Position numbers and translations under genes: made by a program. Under the pieces are notes generated by a model. The model saw only the letters and a program-made list of their open reading frames with translations. It searched no databases and was not told the origin of the DNA. Positions 22,432 to 33,600 of a stretch of DNA of 64,000 nt are shown piece after piece; the first letter of the stretch is position 1; every line of letters begins with the position of its first letter. The stretch comes from Ryuthela nishihirai (taxonomy: Eukaryota; Arthropoda; Arachnida; Araneae; Heptathelidae). The stretch spans positions 69,593,901 through 69,657,900 of the forward strand of contig JAWZYU010000009.1 in NCBI GenBank assembly GCA_038380435.1, given 5' to 3'.

Positions 22432-22758
22432 GTCCCAGCTGGGTCAGTGTTGAGATTTATCTCGCAAAATTCCCCGCCCTGCCCACGGTCAGTAGGGGAC
22501 ACCGATGGGCTTGGAAAGGCCGCCGTCCGTCGGATGGGACGTTAAGCCGTGGTCCCGTGTGCGGGAGAGCCATACCCTGTGCACGTTAAAGAACACGCTG
22601 GATGGCCTTGACGGGAGGCTGCCATCTGTCTCCCAACAGCTGTTCCAGTGGGTCCCCTCCCACAACCTTCTCTGAGCCTTCGGGGTCCATGTGACCTGGC
22701 CATTTAGCCCATGGTGTGCAAAAAAAGTGCCGCTCAGAGGTAAAACAACCCAACCCAA
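22432..22758 (+). mobile_element. SINE-A copy A8, 5' truncated, with TSD
   Basis: Begins at gtcccagctgggtcagtg, just after box B, so the head is lost. The rest of the body and tail are intact and close to A5. Flanked by the 10-mer ccctcacagg at 22422-22431 and 22759-22768. 5' truncation with a target duplication is the signature of incomplete target-primed reverse transcription. Confidence 0.92.
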
Positions 22759-23168
22759 CCCTCACAGGCCAAGAGAAGACGGGATCAAGAGAATACGTGT
22801 TCCAAATTTTGAGACCCTACCCAAATGGAAAATTTTCATTTATTTTCTTAGAAACGTCATTAATTCTAATTTGACAAAACTGATATATAAATTTTATCCT
22901 TCAAGCAACTGCATGATACAAAGGTTGAACAAGAGCTTGTTAATATAATACGCTACAGAGAAGGTCTGTGAGAAAGCGAGAATTCAGCTTGAAGATAACA
23001 GCACAAAAGAAACACCCATATCTTATCCGAGACTTGTCAGTTAAAACATATCTTTTATTAAATCACACCTTTTATTGTTGTATCTAATATCAAAAATGAC
23101 AAATATCTACTAGGGTGATTCGTCTACTTGAGAAATGATTATAACAACATAAATAATGAACCTTAATT

Positions 23169-23275
23169 TTTCTACTGAGGTCCAGCCGCTCTCACAGACC
23201 TTCTACTATGGCATATAAACTGACAGGCTCCTGTCAAGACCTCTGTGGCAAGCAGCTGCTTGAGGAGGTATTTTT
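23169..23275 (+). mobile_element. SINE-B copy, body only
   Basis: Carries only the family-B body: tttttctactgaggtccagcc, tctactatggcatataaact, gacaggctcctgtc, tgtggcaagcagctgcttga. The tRNA-like head is missing. Confidence 0.85.
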
Positions 23276-23484
23276 TTTATTTTTACTCAGCGATATATAA
23301 ACCATCATTTTCAACAGTTTGTAGTCCTCTATCGGTAAGTTGTTCGATTTCTTTTCGATACTATTCTTGGTCCTTGGAAGTAAAACACTTCCGACTCCGT
23401 TTTCGACTTCTGAATTGTTTGAAACCGCCTACCTCGAAGAAAATCAGCCATGGTGTGAAAGAGATGGTAATCAGAAGGTGTCAC

Positions 23485-24020
23485 CTAGATAATAGTCCGG
23501 ATTATATGATCCGGACTATATGCTAAGTGACGAAGAAGCTCAAATGCCAGTTGTCGAAGTTTTTCTTTGACCCGAAGTGCGGTGTGCGGTTTTGTGTTGT
23601 CTTGTTGTACCTGATGTCTCTTTACCAATCCTGGATAGCGTTGAAGCATCACTGAGTGTAGGTGCTCCGGTTTGCTCAATACAGGTCAACACTGATGTCG
23701 AGTCCATCGAGAACCAGATGCACAACACCCTCAAAAAAAAGAAGACACCCTCAAAATTCCCTCAAAATAGAAAGTGCACAACAATCCTCAAATAGAAGTG
23801 CACAACACCCTCAAAATTCCCCCAAACACACAACATTGCCTTCATTTCGAATCGTCTCCTCTTTGAGGCAGAGAAGTGATGGCTGACTTCGATAAAAACC
23901 ACTGCTTTTGGGTGTTTGGATTGTTGACAAAGATCCATTTTTCGTTACACGTAACAATTTCTTTGATGAAACGGTGATCGAATGGATTAGAGAGGAGTTT
24001 CCTGCAGACTTCGAACTTTC
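23485..24020 (-). pseudogene. mariner-family transposase relic
   Basis: On the minus strand 24020-23900 encodes VTCNEKWIFVNNPNTQKQWF, the region around the first catalytic Asp of mariner transposases (here Asn stands where Asp is expected). Then 23679-23540 encodes QQDNTKPHTALRVKEKL with the second catalytic Asp, and HLAYSPD, where similarity stops before the third Asp motif. Between them the frame is broken and filled with reiterated accctcaaaat-like sequence (23715-23825). Full-length transposases of this group are about 345 residues; both ends are missing. Clearly inactive. Confidence 0.85.
23492..23519. repeat. Short hairpin at the end of the mariner relic
   Basis: Arms atagtccggat and atccggactat (11 bp, perfect) with a 6-nt loop. 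It sits exactly where the transposase similarity ends, so may mark a rearrangement point. Confidence 0.7.
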
Positions 24021-24713
24021 CTTTATTTCGTGTATATATTATTTAAGGAAGAACTCTTACCGGTGTCTTCGGGTAAGTAATATTTTATTATGCAATAAAA
24101 ATATGTGTATTTATGTACATTAGTAATACATAGTACACATATACGTGTATGTTATCAATTCAGTGAACATTTAGTGAGGGTATTACTTCCAGTAGGAAAT
24201 TTGAAGTTATTTTAAGAACAATCATGCTTAGTAGTCACCGCCAATATCCCAACAAAAACTGTATGTATTATATTAATGAAGCTTACTTTTTAAAAATATT
24301 TGTGCGCTAATTTGTGCAATTTAAACGAACATTGAGATTTTGGTATTCGGGAAATTATGTGTAAACGTTTTAATCAATAACTACCAATAGAACCAGGTTG
24401 GTTGCTAATTAATATGTTTGCATGAAGAAGAAAAAGACGCTCCAATCTGTATCCTATTGCCTGTTGATGAGAATTGCAGTGCAGCTACCTAATTAGACCA
24501 CCAGGATCCCACTGCCGAAAATCCGGTTGTCATATGCGAAATCTCAAGTTTCTCTATCTGCTTTGAAATCTAAAACCGTTGTTTTTGCATAATTCTATTA
24601 GCGCTGTAGTATATGTCCGATACTAAAAATAGATTTTAAAAACAACTATAAAATTTTGTTCCATCTAAAATATCACTTTAATCTTTCCTATCCGGTTGAA
24701 TATTTTTGTAATT
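24021..24713. other. Unassigned AT-rich spacer
   Basis: No recognised gene or repeat; some tatgtacatt/acatatacgtg alternation around 24110-24150. Confidence 0.5.
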
Positions 24714-25095
24714 GGGTTGTTTTAGCTCTGAGCGGCCCCTTTTTTTGCACACAATGCGCTCAATGGCCAGGTCACATGGACCCCTAGCAATCAGAAAACG
24801 TTCGGGGGAAGAGACCCACTGGGCAGCTGTTGGGAGACAGATGGTAGTCTCTCGTCAAGGCCATATATAGCATGTTTTTAACGTGCACAGGGTATGGCTC
24901 TCCCACATACGGAGCCACGGCTTAACGTCCCATCCGACGGAAGGCGGCCTTTCCAAGCCCATCGGTGTCCCCTGCTCGCCGTAGGCAGGACGCGGAATTT
25001 GACGAAGATAAATCTCAATGCTGGCCCAGCTGCGAGTCAAACCTCGGAAATGCAGATTTCGAGCCTGGCGCTTTATCAACTCAGCACCCCGCCCC
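24714..25095 (-). mobile_element. SINE-A copy A9
   Basis: Minus-strand, nearly full: tail complement gggttgttttagctctgagc at 24714, gtcaaggccatatatagcatg, cacagggtatggctctccca, ttaacgtcccatccgac, ccaagcccatcggtgtcccc, gataaatctcaatgctggcccagctg, and a decayed head (gtcaaacctcggaaatgcagatttcgagcctggc). Two ORF-like frames through it are simply SINE sequence. Confidence 0.9.
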
Positions 25096-26894
25096 TTTAG
25101 TAATTGGGAAGCCCTGTCAAGTCTTATTCTCATGTCGTCCCCCCCTCCACTAAAACTATATTCTTATATTATATCCTCTGGAGTAGGGGGAACTCACTCC
25201 CCACTCCAGGGGCTAAATTCTCGACACCCCACCCTAAACTACATTCTTGGATCCCACTCCCCATAATTAAATCCTGAGATACGGGACTGACATAAACCAC
25301 AATATATATTGTTTCGACATGACCGCGCTGCAGTGACTTCATGACAAAACGAGACATGAACGCTCGCATATACTTGTGCGTGAAATTTATACAACAAACG
25401 AATCTGAATGTAGAACCGACCTAGAAAAAGCGAATAATAGAATTTCAGTGTGCTGGAATTGAAGAGATCTAAAAAAAAGGAGGTTTAAATAGTCTGAGTT
25501 AGTGCACGATAAATCACAAACAAGAAATATATTTATGTGGTGTGCACGCGGGTGGTTGTTTTATTTTACTAGTATGATAAATCTAGTGAGCTAACCAAAG
25601 ACAAAGGATTGTTTATGCCTGAAGTGAAGGTATTCAAGAGATACGGCAAACAAAATGAGGAGGTAGTAATTTAGTAGAACAGACAGAGCTGGTCTTGTAT
25701 GCTCTGTAAAAAAAGAGGTTATTAATTTATGTACGATAATAGTTAGTTTGTTTATAAGTTATTTCATCCATATTTTTGTAATCATTTGCATTGTATTATA
25801 ATTTGTATTGTAAATATACTTATTAAACTCCCGCTCAGTGTCATCCATTTAAAATTTGCAACAATATATATGAAAATTTTATTACACGTGCATATATATA
25901 TATGATCTTTTCGAACCCAATTGATGTTCCTTTTGTCACCGAGGGCAGAGTCGGGATTAGCAGAGAAAATCGTCGACGTAGCGCACTACCATCTCAGCCA
26001 TCACTACCCCTGCCTAGTTGGTTTCTCTGCATACAAAAATATACTGTCCCCACCTATTCAGAAACTCATGAACCGCCACTGAATAGAGTAAAATGCAAAA
26101 TTTAAATCTACAAAAAGCTTCCAAAAATATTTTACTTCCATGAAATTCAATCATAGATTTACTGTAAATTGCAAAATTATTAATTTCAACCATTTCCGCC
26201 TTCGTCTAAAATGCATTATTGAAATAAACAGAGTTAGAACTGGATATTGTAATTTAAAACGACAAACTTTTTAGAATAAGGAAAAGAGATATGTGATAGT
26301 GTTAAAGGAAAGTGTGAACCATATTTTCTTGAACTAACCAAAATTTGAGACAAAAAGACGGGAGTGTTTTTGTTTGCTTAAAAATTTTTCACTATAGAAA
26401 TTTCACATGAATTCAATTTTGGGAAAGAAAAATTAAAAAACTAAACAAAAACACTGCAGGTTTCTTTTAAACTTTATAAAGGAATGCGATGTATATTTTA
26501 GTAATAGATTTTGATGGTGGGGGGGGGGGGGTTTAATGTTTGTTCCTAATTTTCCTTTATGAAATATAGGCATTTAGTTTTACAAATTTTTCCTGGTTTT
26601 TACAAATGGAGGATTTGCAATGTAATCTGGAGATGAGTTTGAGTGCGGCTTTGACGGGCTGAATCCGGGAGGGCTTGGGCTCAAAATAATTAAAATTTCA
26701 AATATACAAGTTTGAAAAAATAAAGTAAAAATTTGAATTTTTTTTTATAATTCAAACCTTTTGTTTTAATCAGTTTTTGGCAATTAAAAATAAGCATCAT
26801 GCGGCTTTTGATTGTTCTTTACCTATTCTATTTTAATAAATGAATGGCTCATTGCGTATTATAATGATATAATCCACGTACTTTCAGTTTCTGC
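25096..26894. other. Unassigned spacer
   Basis: 25105-25265 is C-rich with repeated words (cactccccactccagg, caccccaccc), including a small hairpin at about 25175-25213. The rest is AT-rich, with a 13-G run at 26519-26531. No gene recognised. Confidence 0.5.
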
Positions 26895-27045
26895 CAGAAT
26901 AAAACGGATATAACGGAGGATGAAATGTCATACTGCATTGAAAATCCAGTCTCTCTCTTCACCCCCCCTCCTTTCATTTTTTCAACTCGATTGTGTTTCT
27001 TGCCTCCTCCCACCCTTCGATTTTTTTTCTACATCCGGACCCTGG
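26895..27045 (+). repeat. Family-D MITE copy
   Basis: Contains the family core (ggaggatgaaatgtc, ttgaaaatccagtctctc, a C-rich stretch, actcgattgtgtttcttgcc, tcgattttttttctacatcc) and the 3' terminal motif ctacatccggaccctg. The left terminus is not clear. Confidence 0.75.
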
Positions 27046-29696
27046 TTTCTGCTACTAGTATTTCTATTATTTTCCAAATAAATATCAATATTTTAATTTT
27101 TCATAAAATTATAATTAGTAGTATAAGAATAAAATAAATTATTATAATTAATAGAATAAGAATAAAATTAATGATTGCGACGGATGCATTTTTGTTTATA
27201 TATTTTATGATGCGCCAAAGAACTTTTTCCTCCAAATCGAGCTCGGACTTAACAAATGTCAAAATATTCGAGCACAGACGGACTCTGGCTCAATAACTTA
27301 GGGCTCGAGGGAACGCGAACTCAAAAAATGGAGTCCTAACTCATCTCTAATGAAATTATATGCTTCTAAAGAGCCACTGAAAATCAGAGAATCAAGCATG
27401 TCAAAAATACATTGTACTGAAACACATCAAACTCCCGCACCCATTAAAACTTTTGGGTACGTCAGTGCTTTTTTAGAGCCATCGCTTTATGTGACTGTTT
27501 TAGTCACAAATCGTTTTATTTAAATCTTGCTGCTTTATTTCTAAAAGAAATCTACCATAAGATATCAATTTATTTATTTGCACATTAAATTAACGCAAAA
27601 ATAAAATTAATTTCTGAATGCTAGTTTTTTAAAAATATCATATTCCACTGACAGTCAAAATTTTTCGTCGTTTTTCCTTTGACTTCTTTATTTATTCAAT
27701 GTAAAAGTTTTATTTAATATATATATTACCACCAGATGGCAGCACGTCTCATAAAGCATCTACTGAAATGTGTTTACTTACGTGACCGATCTAATACATC
27801 TGAATGATTCGGTGAAGATGTTAAAAGAAAAATAGTTCAAAAAATATTTTTGCTGAAAAAAACTGATTTTCGTCGTAAGTGGATCTCTTTATTGATGGTG
27901 ACATTTAGATTTGGATAGATGAGGATCAAGAATTCTTTATCTCATAATGGCGGCTGTCTGTATCATGGTATTCTGTATCCGAACGTCACTGATCACGGCC
28001 GCTGATTCAATGACGTTTTGTTTGGGCTCTAAATCTATAAATGTTTTTCCACATACAGGTAATTTTTAGGTCTGAAAAAAAAATTGGCTGAATGTATATA
28101 ATTATTTTTTTTATTTGCAAGGTTTTAAAAAGCATAGAAAAAAATTGACCTTATTAAATCGGTAGAGACCGATATCTGAGTTGTATATTCTAAAAGATAT
28201 AAAAATCCTACGTTGCGGAAATTAGTAGCAGCAGTAGTCCTAATTGCAGAGATTCCGAATTAGGGACGTTTAATTATGATTAATTTTTTATCATCCTCTT
28301 TACTTCAATAGTTACCAATAAAATATCGCCATAATTTGGTGACTGACCAAATTTCTTACCAGAATGAACAACGATTAAAATTATGCAAAATACATTTCAT
28401 TTAGTTCATGAAAATAGTTAAACCACAGATTGCAAAATGCATTTATTTGGGCATAAAATGCTCTGAAACTTTTTTATCGTTTCCTTTCCATTGAGTATAT
28501 CTTCCACAATAAAATAAAACTATGTGATGAAAGTTATGATTGAACGACGTGAAGTAATAGAAGGGGATTTCTTTTTACCAAACCTACTCTTTTTTTTAAT
28601 TGCAAAAAGCACAAAATACGTTGAAGTTACAGCAAAAAACGAAATATTCTTTTCAATTCTGTAATCTACATAGTTTGATTTATATCTTAAATGCTAAATA
28701 GCTTTAAAGAATGAAGTGAAATCACTGTCTTGCTGGCCAAAGTGTGCGTGGCATCTTCACAGTCGGCTTCAGCGTCTACTCAGAGCCGAACTAAGCGGGT
28801 GTGCTACGCGTGCATCACACAAGGGGTGGCCAACTTTTGAGGGCTGCCGAATGGTCGATAAAAATCCTTCAAACTCTAAAAAATGCATTTTTGTGTAAAA
28901 ACTTCACAACTTAAAAAATTGTATTTTTGTATTAAATGTATCATTTTCCTACTTATGAAATCTTCTTGTAACTTTTTTGTCCATTAATATCTATTTTTCT
29001 CTTTATATCCATCTTCATAAAACATAAACACATATAAATTTTCTTTCAACAACAAACAATGCAGCCCAGAGTTTGACTCCGAGTAGCAAAAAGAGAACAA
29101 TCACCCTCTTAGTTATTAAAGTTCGGGGATGTGGAAACATGATGACCATAAAGGAGCTGCAAAGGGGGGAATAGGGGGCAGAGTTAATAGAAGAGGACAC
29201 GATAAACCCTGCAGAAGAATGAATACAACAGTCTCAATAAGTTGAAAATGTGGGACTGGAGAGGTCGGTTTTCATCGATTTAAAATCCCAAATTTGTTAC
29301 AATTATTCCTCGGGAATCTTTTAACATGTATAGAACTGTTGGCTACATGGAGAAATAATTGAGTAGATTATTTTATGAAGGAATGCAACCACAATGTTGT
29401 TTGAGGGACACTGCTCGTTGCCCGAAGGTGGCAACAGCAAACTTTCTCGCTTGGTGCCGTTACCTTTAATCTTCAATGACAAGGTGATTTCACGAAATGG
29501 TAGACTTCAGTTTCCAGAAATTGGTTTCCTTTGTGGAGAACGTTTTCTCAACATCTAGGACAAATATAATGACGAGACTTTCAGTGACTACATGTCTCAT
29601 GGGAGGCTATGGGATGAGTTGGGAATGCTGCGTGGGACTGGGGAGGAGGTTGTCATTAACCCTTAAGACACATGTGAAATAGGGTAGGAATCTTTC
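27046..29696. other. Long unassigned AT-rich spacer
   Basis: 2.6 kb without a recognised gene or a match elsewhere in the window. 28720-28870 is a local GC-richer patch with an open frame of 60 codons (28716-28898, plus) ending in lysine/asparagine-rich text; no motif is recognised and a chance ORF is more likely. Confidence 0.5.
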
Positions 29697-30062
29697 AGTT
29701 GGGTTGGGTTGTTTTACCTCTGAGCGGCACTTTTTTGCACACCATGGGCTAAATGGCCAGGTCACATGGACCCCGAAGGCTCAGAGAAGGTTGGGGGAGG
29801 GGACCCACTGGAACAGCTGTTGGGAGACAGATGGTAGCCTCCCGTCAAGGCCATCCAGCGTGTTCTTTAACGTGCACAGGGTATGGCTCTCCCGCACACG
29901 GGGCCACGGCTAAACGTCCCATCCGACGGACGGCGGCCTTTCCAAGCCCATCGGTGTCCCCTACTGACTGTGAGCAGGGCGGGGAGTTATGCGGAGATAA
30001 ATCTCAACGCTGATCCAGCTGGGACTCGAACCTGGGAACTGCAGATTACGAGCCTGGAACGC
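29697..30062 (-). mobile_element. SINE-A copy A10, head truncated
   Basis: Minus-strand, well preserved: gttgggttgttttacctctg tail complement, all body motifs, and head complement gggactcgaacctgggaact, gattacgagcctgg. The box A end is lost and the sequence passes directly into the inverted PolB fragment at 30065. Low divergence suggests a relatively young copy. Confidence 0.92.
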
Positions 30063-30064
30063 TA

Positions 30065-30199
30065 GAAACGACTTCGAGAAGGAATTCCTCAAATTGATGA
30101 ATAATGCTGTGTTTGGAAAAACGATGGAAAATTTGAGAAATCGAGTGAAAATTGAATTGACTCAGAACGCAAAGAGAGTATGTAAACTCGTAGCATCAC
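30065..30199 (+). pseudogene. Inverted fragment of the Polinton-type PolB gene
   Basis: Reads on the plus strand, opposite to the rest of the gene. It encodes a segment beginning [19 protein letters not shown] and continuing to about KRVCKLVAS, the part of the protein-primed B-family polymerase palm that directly follows the block ending near 30256 on the minus strand. An 8-bp inverted motif, gaaacgac at 30065 and gtcgtttc near 30253, lies at the two edges, so a local inversion of about 195 bp is the simplest explanation. 30200-30252 has no recognisable coding content. Confidence 0.85.
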
Positions 30200-30255
30200 C
30201 TGGATAGCAATTCCCACTAGGTGCTTTCATGGCCACGCCTACCGGAAATGGGAGT

Positions 30256-31867
30256 CGTTTCGAGCTTTCTTCCGCTGATTCGTATTAAATTCTATATATG
30301 GTTTTAGCCAGCAAGACTGTTTAAATTCTAAAACGCGATGTATTTTCTTCAGCTGCATACCGAAGGCTAAATATTGTTTCATATTACGGTAATGAAGGAC
30401 ATATTATTTGGGGCTAATTTCACCACTGATTGGCTTGTATTTTTTCCAAGGCTTTGGGCAACCTCTTGAAAATATGGTGATAGCATGCTGTTGGTAATCT
30501 GAAGTTTCTCAGGGGCTAGTGGATAATCATTATGCTTGTCGTGTAGTAAAAATGGATAATCTAAATTAACTTCCAATATATACCCTTTATTCGAATCATC
30601 AGCAACTGTCGTAATATCTATATCTTTTATTTCTTCTTTATTGAGTCATCGAAAATCGCTTTGAGAGAGACATTGTGACTTTGCCCATCCATAAAGATTG
30701 TTGGCATCATAGTACATAATGTATTTAGAGGGTAGTTGGGGATTATAGGTATCTAAATACTTGTTGTTTGCAGTGCTAAATCGATTGCATATCACTGAAA
30801 TTCCTCCTCGTATGCCTTTTTCCAGGAAAAGGTACATTGTAGGGTCTGTTATCAACTCTAGATTAATATTTGTCATCATCAAGCATGCTTGCCATGCTAG
30901 TCCAGGAGCTGTGTAAACATGACAGGGATCAATTTCATAGTGTCTGACATAATTTTCTGAAATTCTCAAACACATCAGCTAAGAGGAGTACGTCGGACTT
31001 CAGTTACAAGTCGTGATATTGGCCTAGGTTTTTTATATTGAATGAGTTCCATACTTTCATTGCATGGATATAGTCTTCTTCCCCTAATGCTTCTTCTGTT
31101 AGTTGATTCTAAAAAGCTTCACGTGGAGGTAATGATGTTTCTTCAAACTTTTCGCTGCTGTCAATGTAATCGTAGGGGTAAATTCCTTTTCTCAAAACCA
31201 AGTGTAGCCGTTCAGTTTCAACATGTTCCTTTAAAGTATGGAATTCTTCTACTGATAAATTATTGACTAGCTTCTCAAGAGATGTACTTAAAAATTGATA
31301 GGAATCTATGAATTTCAAAGTGTATTTTTCCATATTATTGGGAATGCAATTAATCTTCTTATTTTTGATCATACTGATTCCTTGCATAATAAAATGGCTG
31401 TCATATCCCTTTAGGTTATGAAATATAACTGGAATCTTTTTTGTGAGCTTAAAATTGAGATTACTCGCATTATGAGCGGCTCCTCGGAATTTGCGAGTTA
31501 AATGATCGTGATCTCTCACATGATCTGGCCCCAGAACTTCTTTGCAAATATGACAATTGATAGCGTTGCGAAATGATTCCTCTTCGTGATTTGAAAGTTG
31601 CATTGGTTTGATCTCCGAGAGTAAATTTTTTATATCGTTTTCTTCTTTAAGTAGACATTCCATAAATATTTTTACCACATTAGGACCTCTATAAACTACT
31701 GGAGGTTTATAGCTGCAGCCGTCAGGTCCGACAACAAGATATGCAAATCCACAGGGTTAATGATTTGCCGTAATAGTGGTGTGAGATTTTTCAGGGTTAG
31801 GCATACACGTGTCCACTTTCACTAGGAATGATTCAAAGTCGGCGTAAATGACGTATGGAACGGGCTG
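30256..31867 (-). pseudogene. Polinton/Maverick-type DNA polymerase B, exonuclease and palm, broken
   Basis: Decayed C-terminal part of the polymerase that replicates Polinton-like elements by protein priming. In reading order: YADFESF (exonuclease motif I, about 31830); CHICKEVLG and DHDHLT (zinc/HNH-like cluster) and VIFHNLKGYDSHFI (31678-31109, 189 residues); KSDVLLLADVFENF (about 31000); YTAPGLAW, then YYDANNLYGWAKSQ, the palm motif with the catalytic Asp (30975-30646); DYPLAPEKLQ (30576-30379); finally YVLHYRNMKQYL and NTNQRKKARND (about 30395-30256). In-frame stops lie at 31868, 31757 and 30646; frameshifts lie near 30960 and 30400. Integrase, capsid and protease genes of a complete Polinton are not in the window. 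Confidence 0.88.
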
Positions 31868-33058
31868 TTAGAACTTGAAATTTGTGAATTTCAGCCATTT
31901 CTCCTCTTCAGTTGGAAACTCTACTCTCTGGGGTCCATGTTCTTGACAATAGAGAATATTATCCTTCAAGAGTGTTTCATTTGTGAAACGGTGAAGGCAG
32001 TAATCACAGTAGAAAGCCTGGAATTTATGCTTGGTGAGAGGACTCATATTCTTAATGGAGCAATAATGCTGCTTTTCATCATCTGATAACAGGAGATTTG
32101 CCTGCGCTTTAAATCTGAATGGTGTGATGTAGAGCGGGAACACTTCTTTCTCGTATCCAAAATAATTGACAAAAATGTTGTTCATTTTTTCGAATTTAGA
32201 TTTAGGAAGTTGTGGATTATCTGTGGCAGGATACAAAGTGGCTAAAACTGACCATACAAAACATTTTTGGTCAGAATTGCATACATTGACAATAGCGTGT
32301 TTTAATAGTAATTCTCTTGGAGTAGGGACATAACTAGACCCTGCAAGAGGGATATATTTTCCAATATTCATTTCAGCGTGGAGTACGGCATCCAGTATCC
32401 ATCCACTATGTGCTCCTTCAAATTCTTCGAATGAGGTCTTTATCTTCTTACATGCTGAATCCAGTTCTCTGTTTAAGGATGATGTAGGAAGACTTGTGAT
32501 ACAGCTACTTCGTAAAAATGGGGTGCAGTGCTCGAAAGTAGAAGGGGAAACTTTTCGCCTGAAGGGCACTTGCACGGCAAGGTACCATTTAATGCTACCT
32601 TTCGAGATCAATTCTTCTTCCAGATGAGTTAGGAGTGACTCCCGCGAGGATTCAAGTACAAAAGTGAGGTCAACAGATGTTTCTTCCGTTGCCATCAGCT
32701 GATGTGTTGACAGTGTCCTTTTCATTTCTTCTGTAAACTGACAGGGGTCTTTAGGGTCTGGTTTTTGTTTCTTCTGGGGAATCCTTTCATCTTCAGAACG
32801 TTTTCGCTTATTAATGTGTGGCTTTCTTTGATGTCGTAAAAGATTGTCTTTTCTTCCAAACTCCATTGCGCATTCTTCGCATTTGTAGGTTTTCCTGGAG
32901 GTATGGGTTAACTCATGACGTCGGACGTCATCTCTCCTTGAGAATGTCGATTCGCATTGATACCACTTAAACAGGCTATTTCCATCATGATTTCTCTTAT
33001 GACGAATGAGATGGGTCTGATGAAGGAAAGCTTTCTCACATATATCACATGGATACAT
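31868..33058 (-). CDS. N-terminal zinc-finger region of Polinton-type PolB ORF, 396 aa
   Basis: Longest open frame in the window. It starts MYPCDICEKAF and has a C2H2 finger (Cys4, Cys7, His20, His24), a degenerate second finger lacking one Cys (33-52), and a third finger (Cys60, Cys63, His76, His81). A basic KRKR patch (84-87) could be a nuclear-localisation signal. The C-terminal half has motifs of the N-terminal domain found in arthropod Polinton-like polymerases: KCFVWSVLA (265-273), FGYEKEVFP (300-308) and a Cys/His cluster FYCDYCLHRF with a later YCQEHG (349-375). The stop at 31868 is followed in the same frame by the exonuclease motif, so this is the intact front of a truncated gene, not an independent protein. 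Zinc fingers on such ORFs are known; their role is unclear. Confidence 0.85.
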   Translation of the reverse strand: MYPCDICEKAFLHQTHLIRHKRNHDGNSLFKWYQCESTFSRRDDVRRHELTHTSRKTYKCEECAMEFGRKDNLLRHQRKPHINKRKRSEDERIPQKKQKPDPKDPCQFTEEMKRTLSTHQLMATEETSVDLTFVLESSRESLLTHLEEELISKGSIKWYLAVQVPFRRKVSPSTFEHCTPFLRSSCITSLPTSSLNRELDSACKKIKTSFEEFEGAHSGWILDAVLHAEMNIGKYIPLAGSSYVPTPRELLLKHAIVNVCNSDQKCFVWSVLATLYPATDNPQLPKSKFEKMNNIFVNYFGYEKEVFPLYITPFRFKAQANLLLSDDEKQHYCSIKNMSPLTKHKFQAFYCDYCLHRFTNETLLKDNILYCQEHGPQRVEFPTEEEKWLKFTNFKF

Positions 33059-33197
33059 TAAGAAGCAGTGACTTGTAAAATAACTGATTTATACTACACG
33101 AGGACGTCGAGAACTATCACTATTGGCTTCTAACAGTTGAAAAAATCACGGAGACGCAGCAGCAGAGAACTGTCACTGTCAACGTCTGACAAAAGAA

Positions 33198-33230
33198 TGA
33201 AGATTCTGACTGATGGATGTCGTATTTATA
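33198..33230 (-). promoter_or_regulatory. Candidate core promoter of the PolB ORF
   Basis: Minus strand: TATAAATA (33230-33223) with an arthropod-type initiator TCATTC whose A lies at 33198, 32 nt downstream, and about 140 nt upstream of the ATG at 33058. A second initiator-like TCAGT is nearer (33213-33209). Spacing fits a TATA-initiator promoter; not tested. Confidence 0.4.
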
Positions 33231-33239
33231 CTAGAAGAA

Positions 33240-33600
33240 GGACTATCCCGCAGAAACTGATTTAAAAGACTGTCCTGCAGTAAATAAAAAGAAAAAAATG
33301 CTATTGGTTAAAATGAAAAAATAAATTAATTAAAAGAAAAACAGTGAAAAGAAAAAAAATCTCTGATTTAAAAATAAATTATTTGAAATTATGTAAATTA
33401 TTGAAGGGAAATATGTATTGGTGACCTGTATGGGTGACAAAAACAGACCCGTCTCCGCTTTAGAACACAGGATAGCGGGTCCCATAGAATTAACATTTAC
33501 CCGCCTCTGTTCCAGAACCCCCATTATCCTCCTTCTAGCATGTTATGCGGGGAGTCTCATAGGATATAAAAAATTGCCCACCCCAGGCTTTCTTCCCCCT
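33240..33600. other. Spacer upstream of PolB ORF
   Basis: A/T-rich stretch (33280-33420), then mixed sequence. It leads into the degenerate tandem repeat. Polinton terminal repeats were not recognised. Confidence 0.4.

Noticed and set aside
29704..30065. ORFs such as MGCFTSERHFFAHHGLNGQ
   Set aside because: They are SINE-A sequence translated in one of its frames, and the same text reappears at every SINE-A copy (for example 17801, 22489, 47720, 63345).
30065..33300. Complete, functional Polinton
   Set aside because: Only the polymerase gene is seen, broken by stops, frameshifts and an inversion; no integrase, ATPase, protease or capsid genes and no terminal repeats were found.
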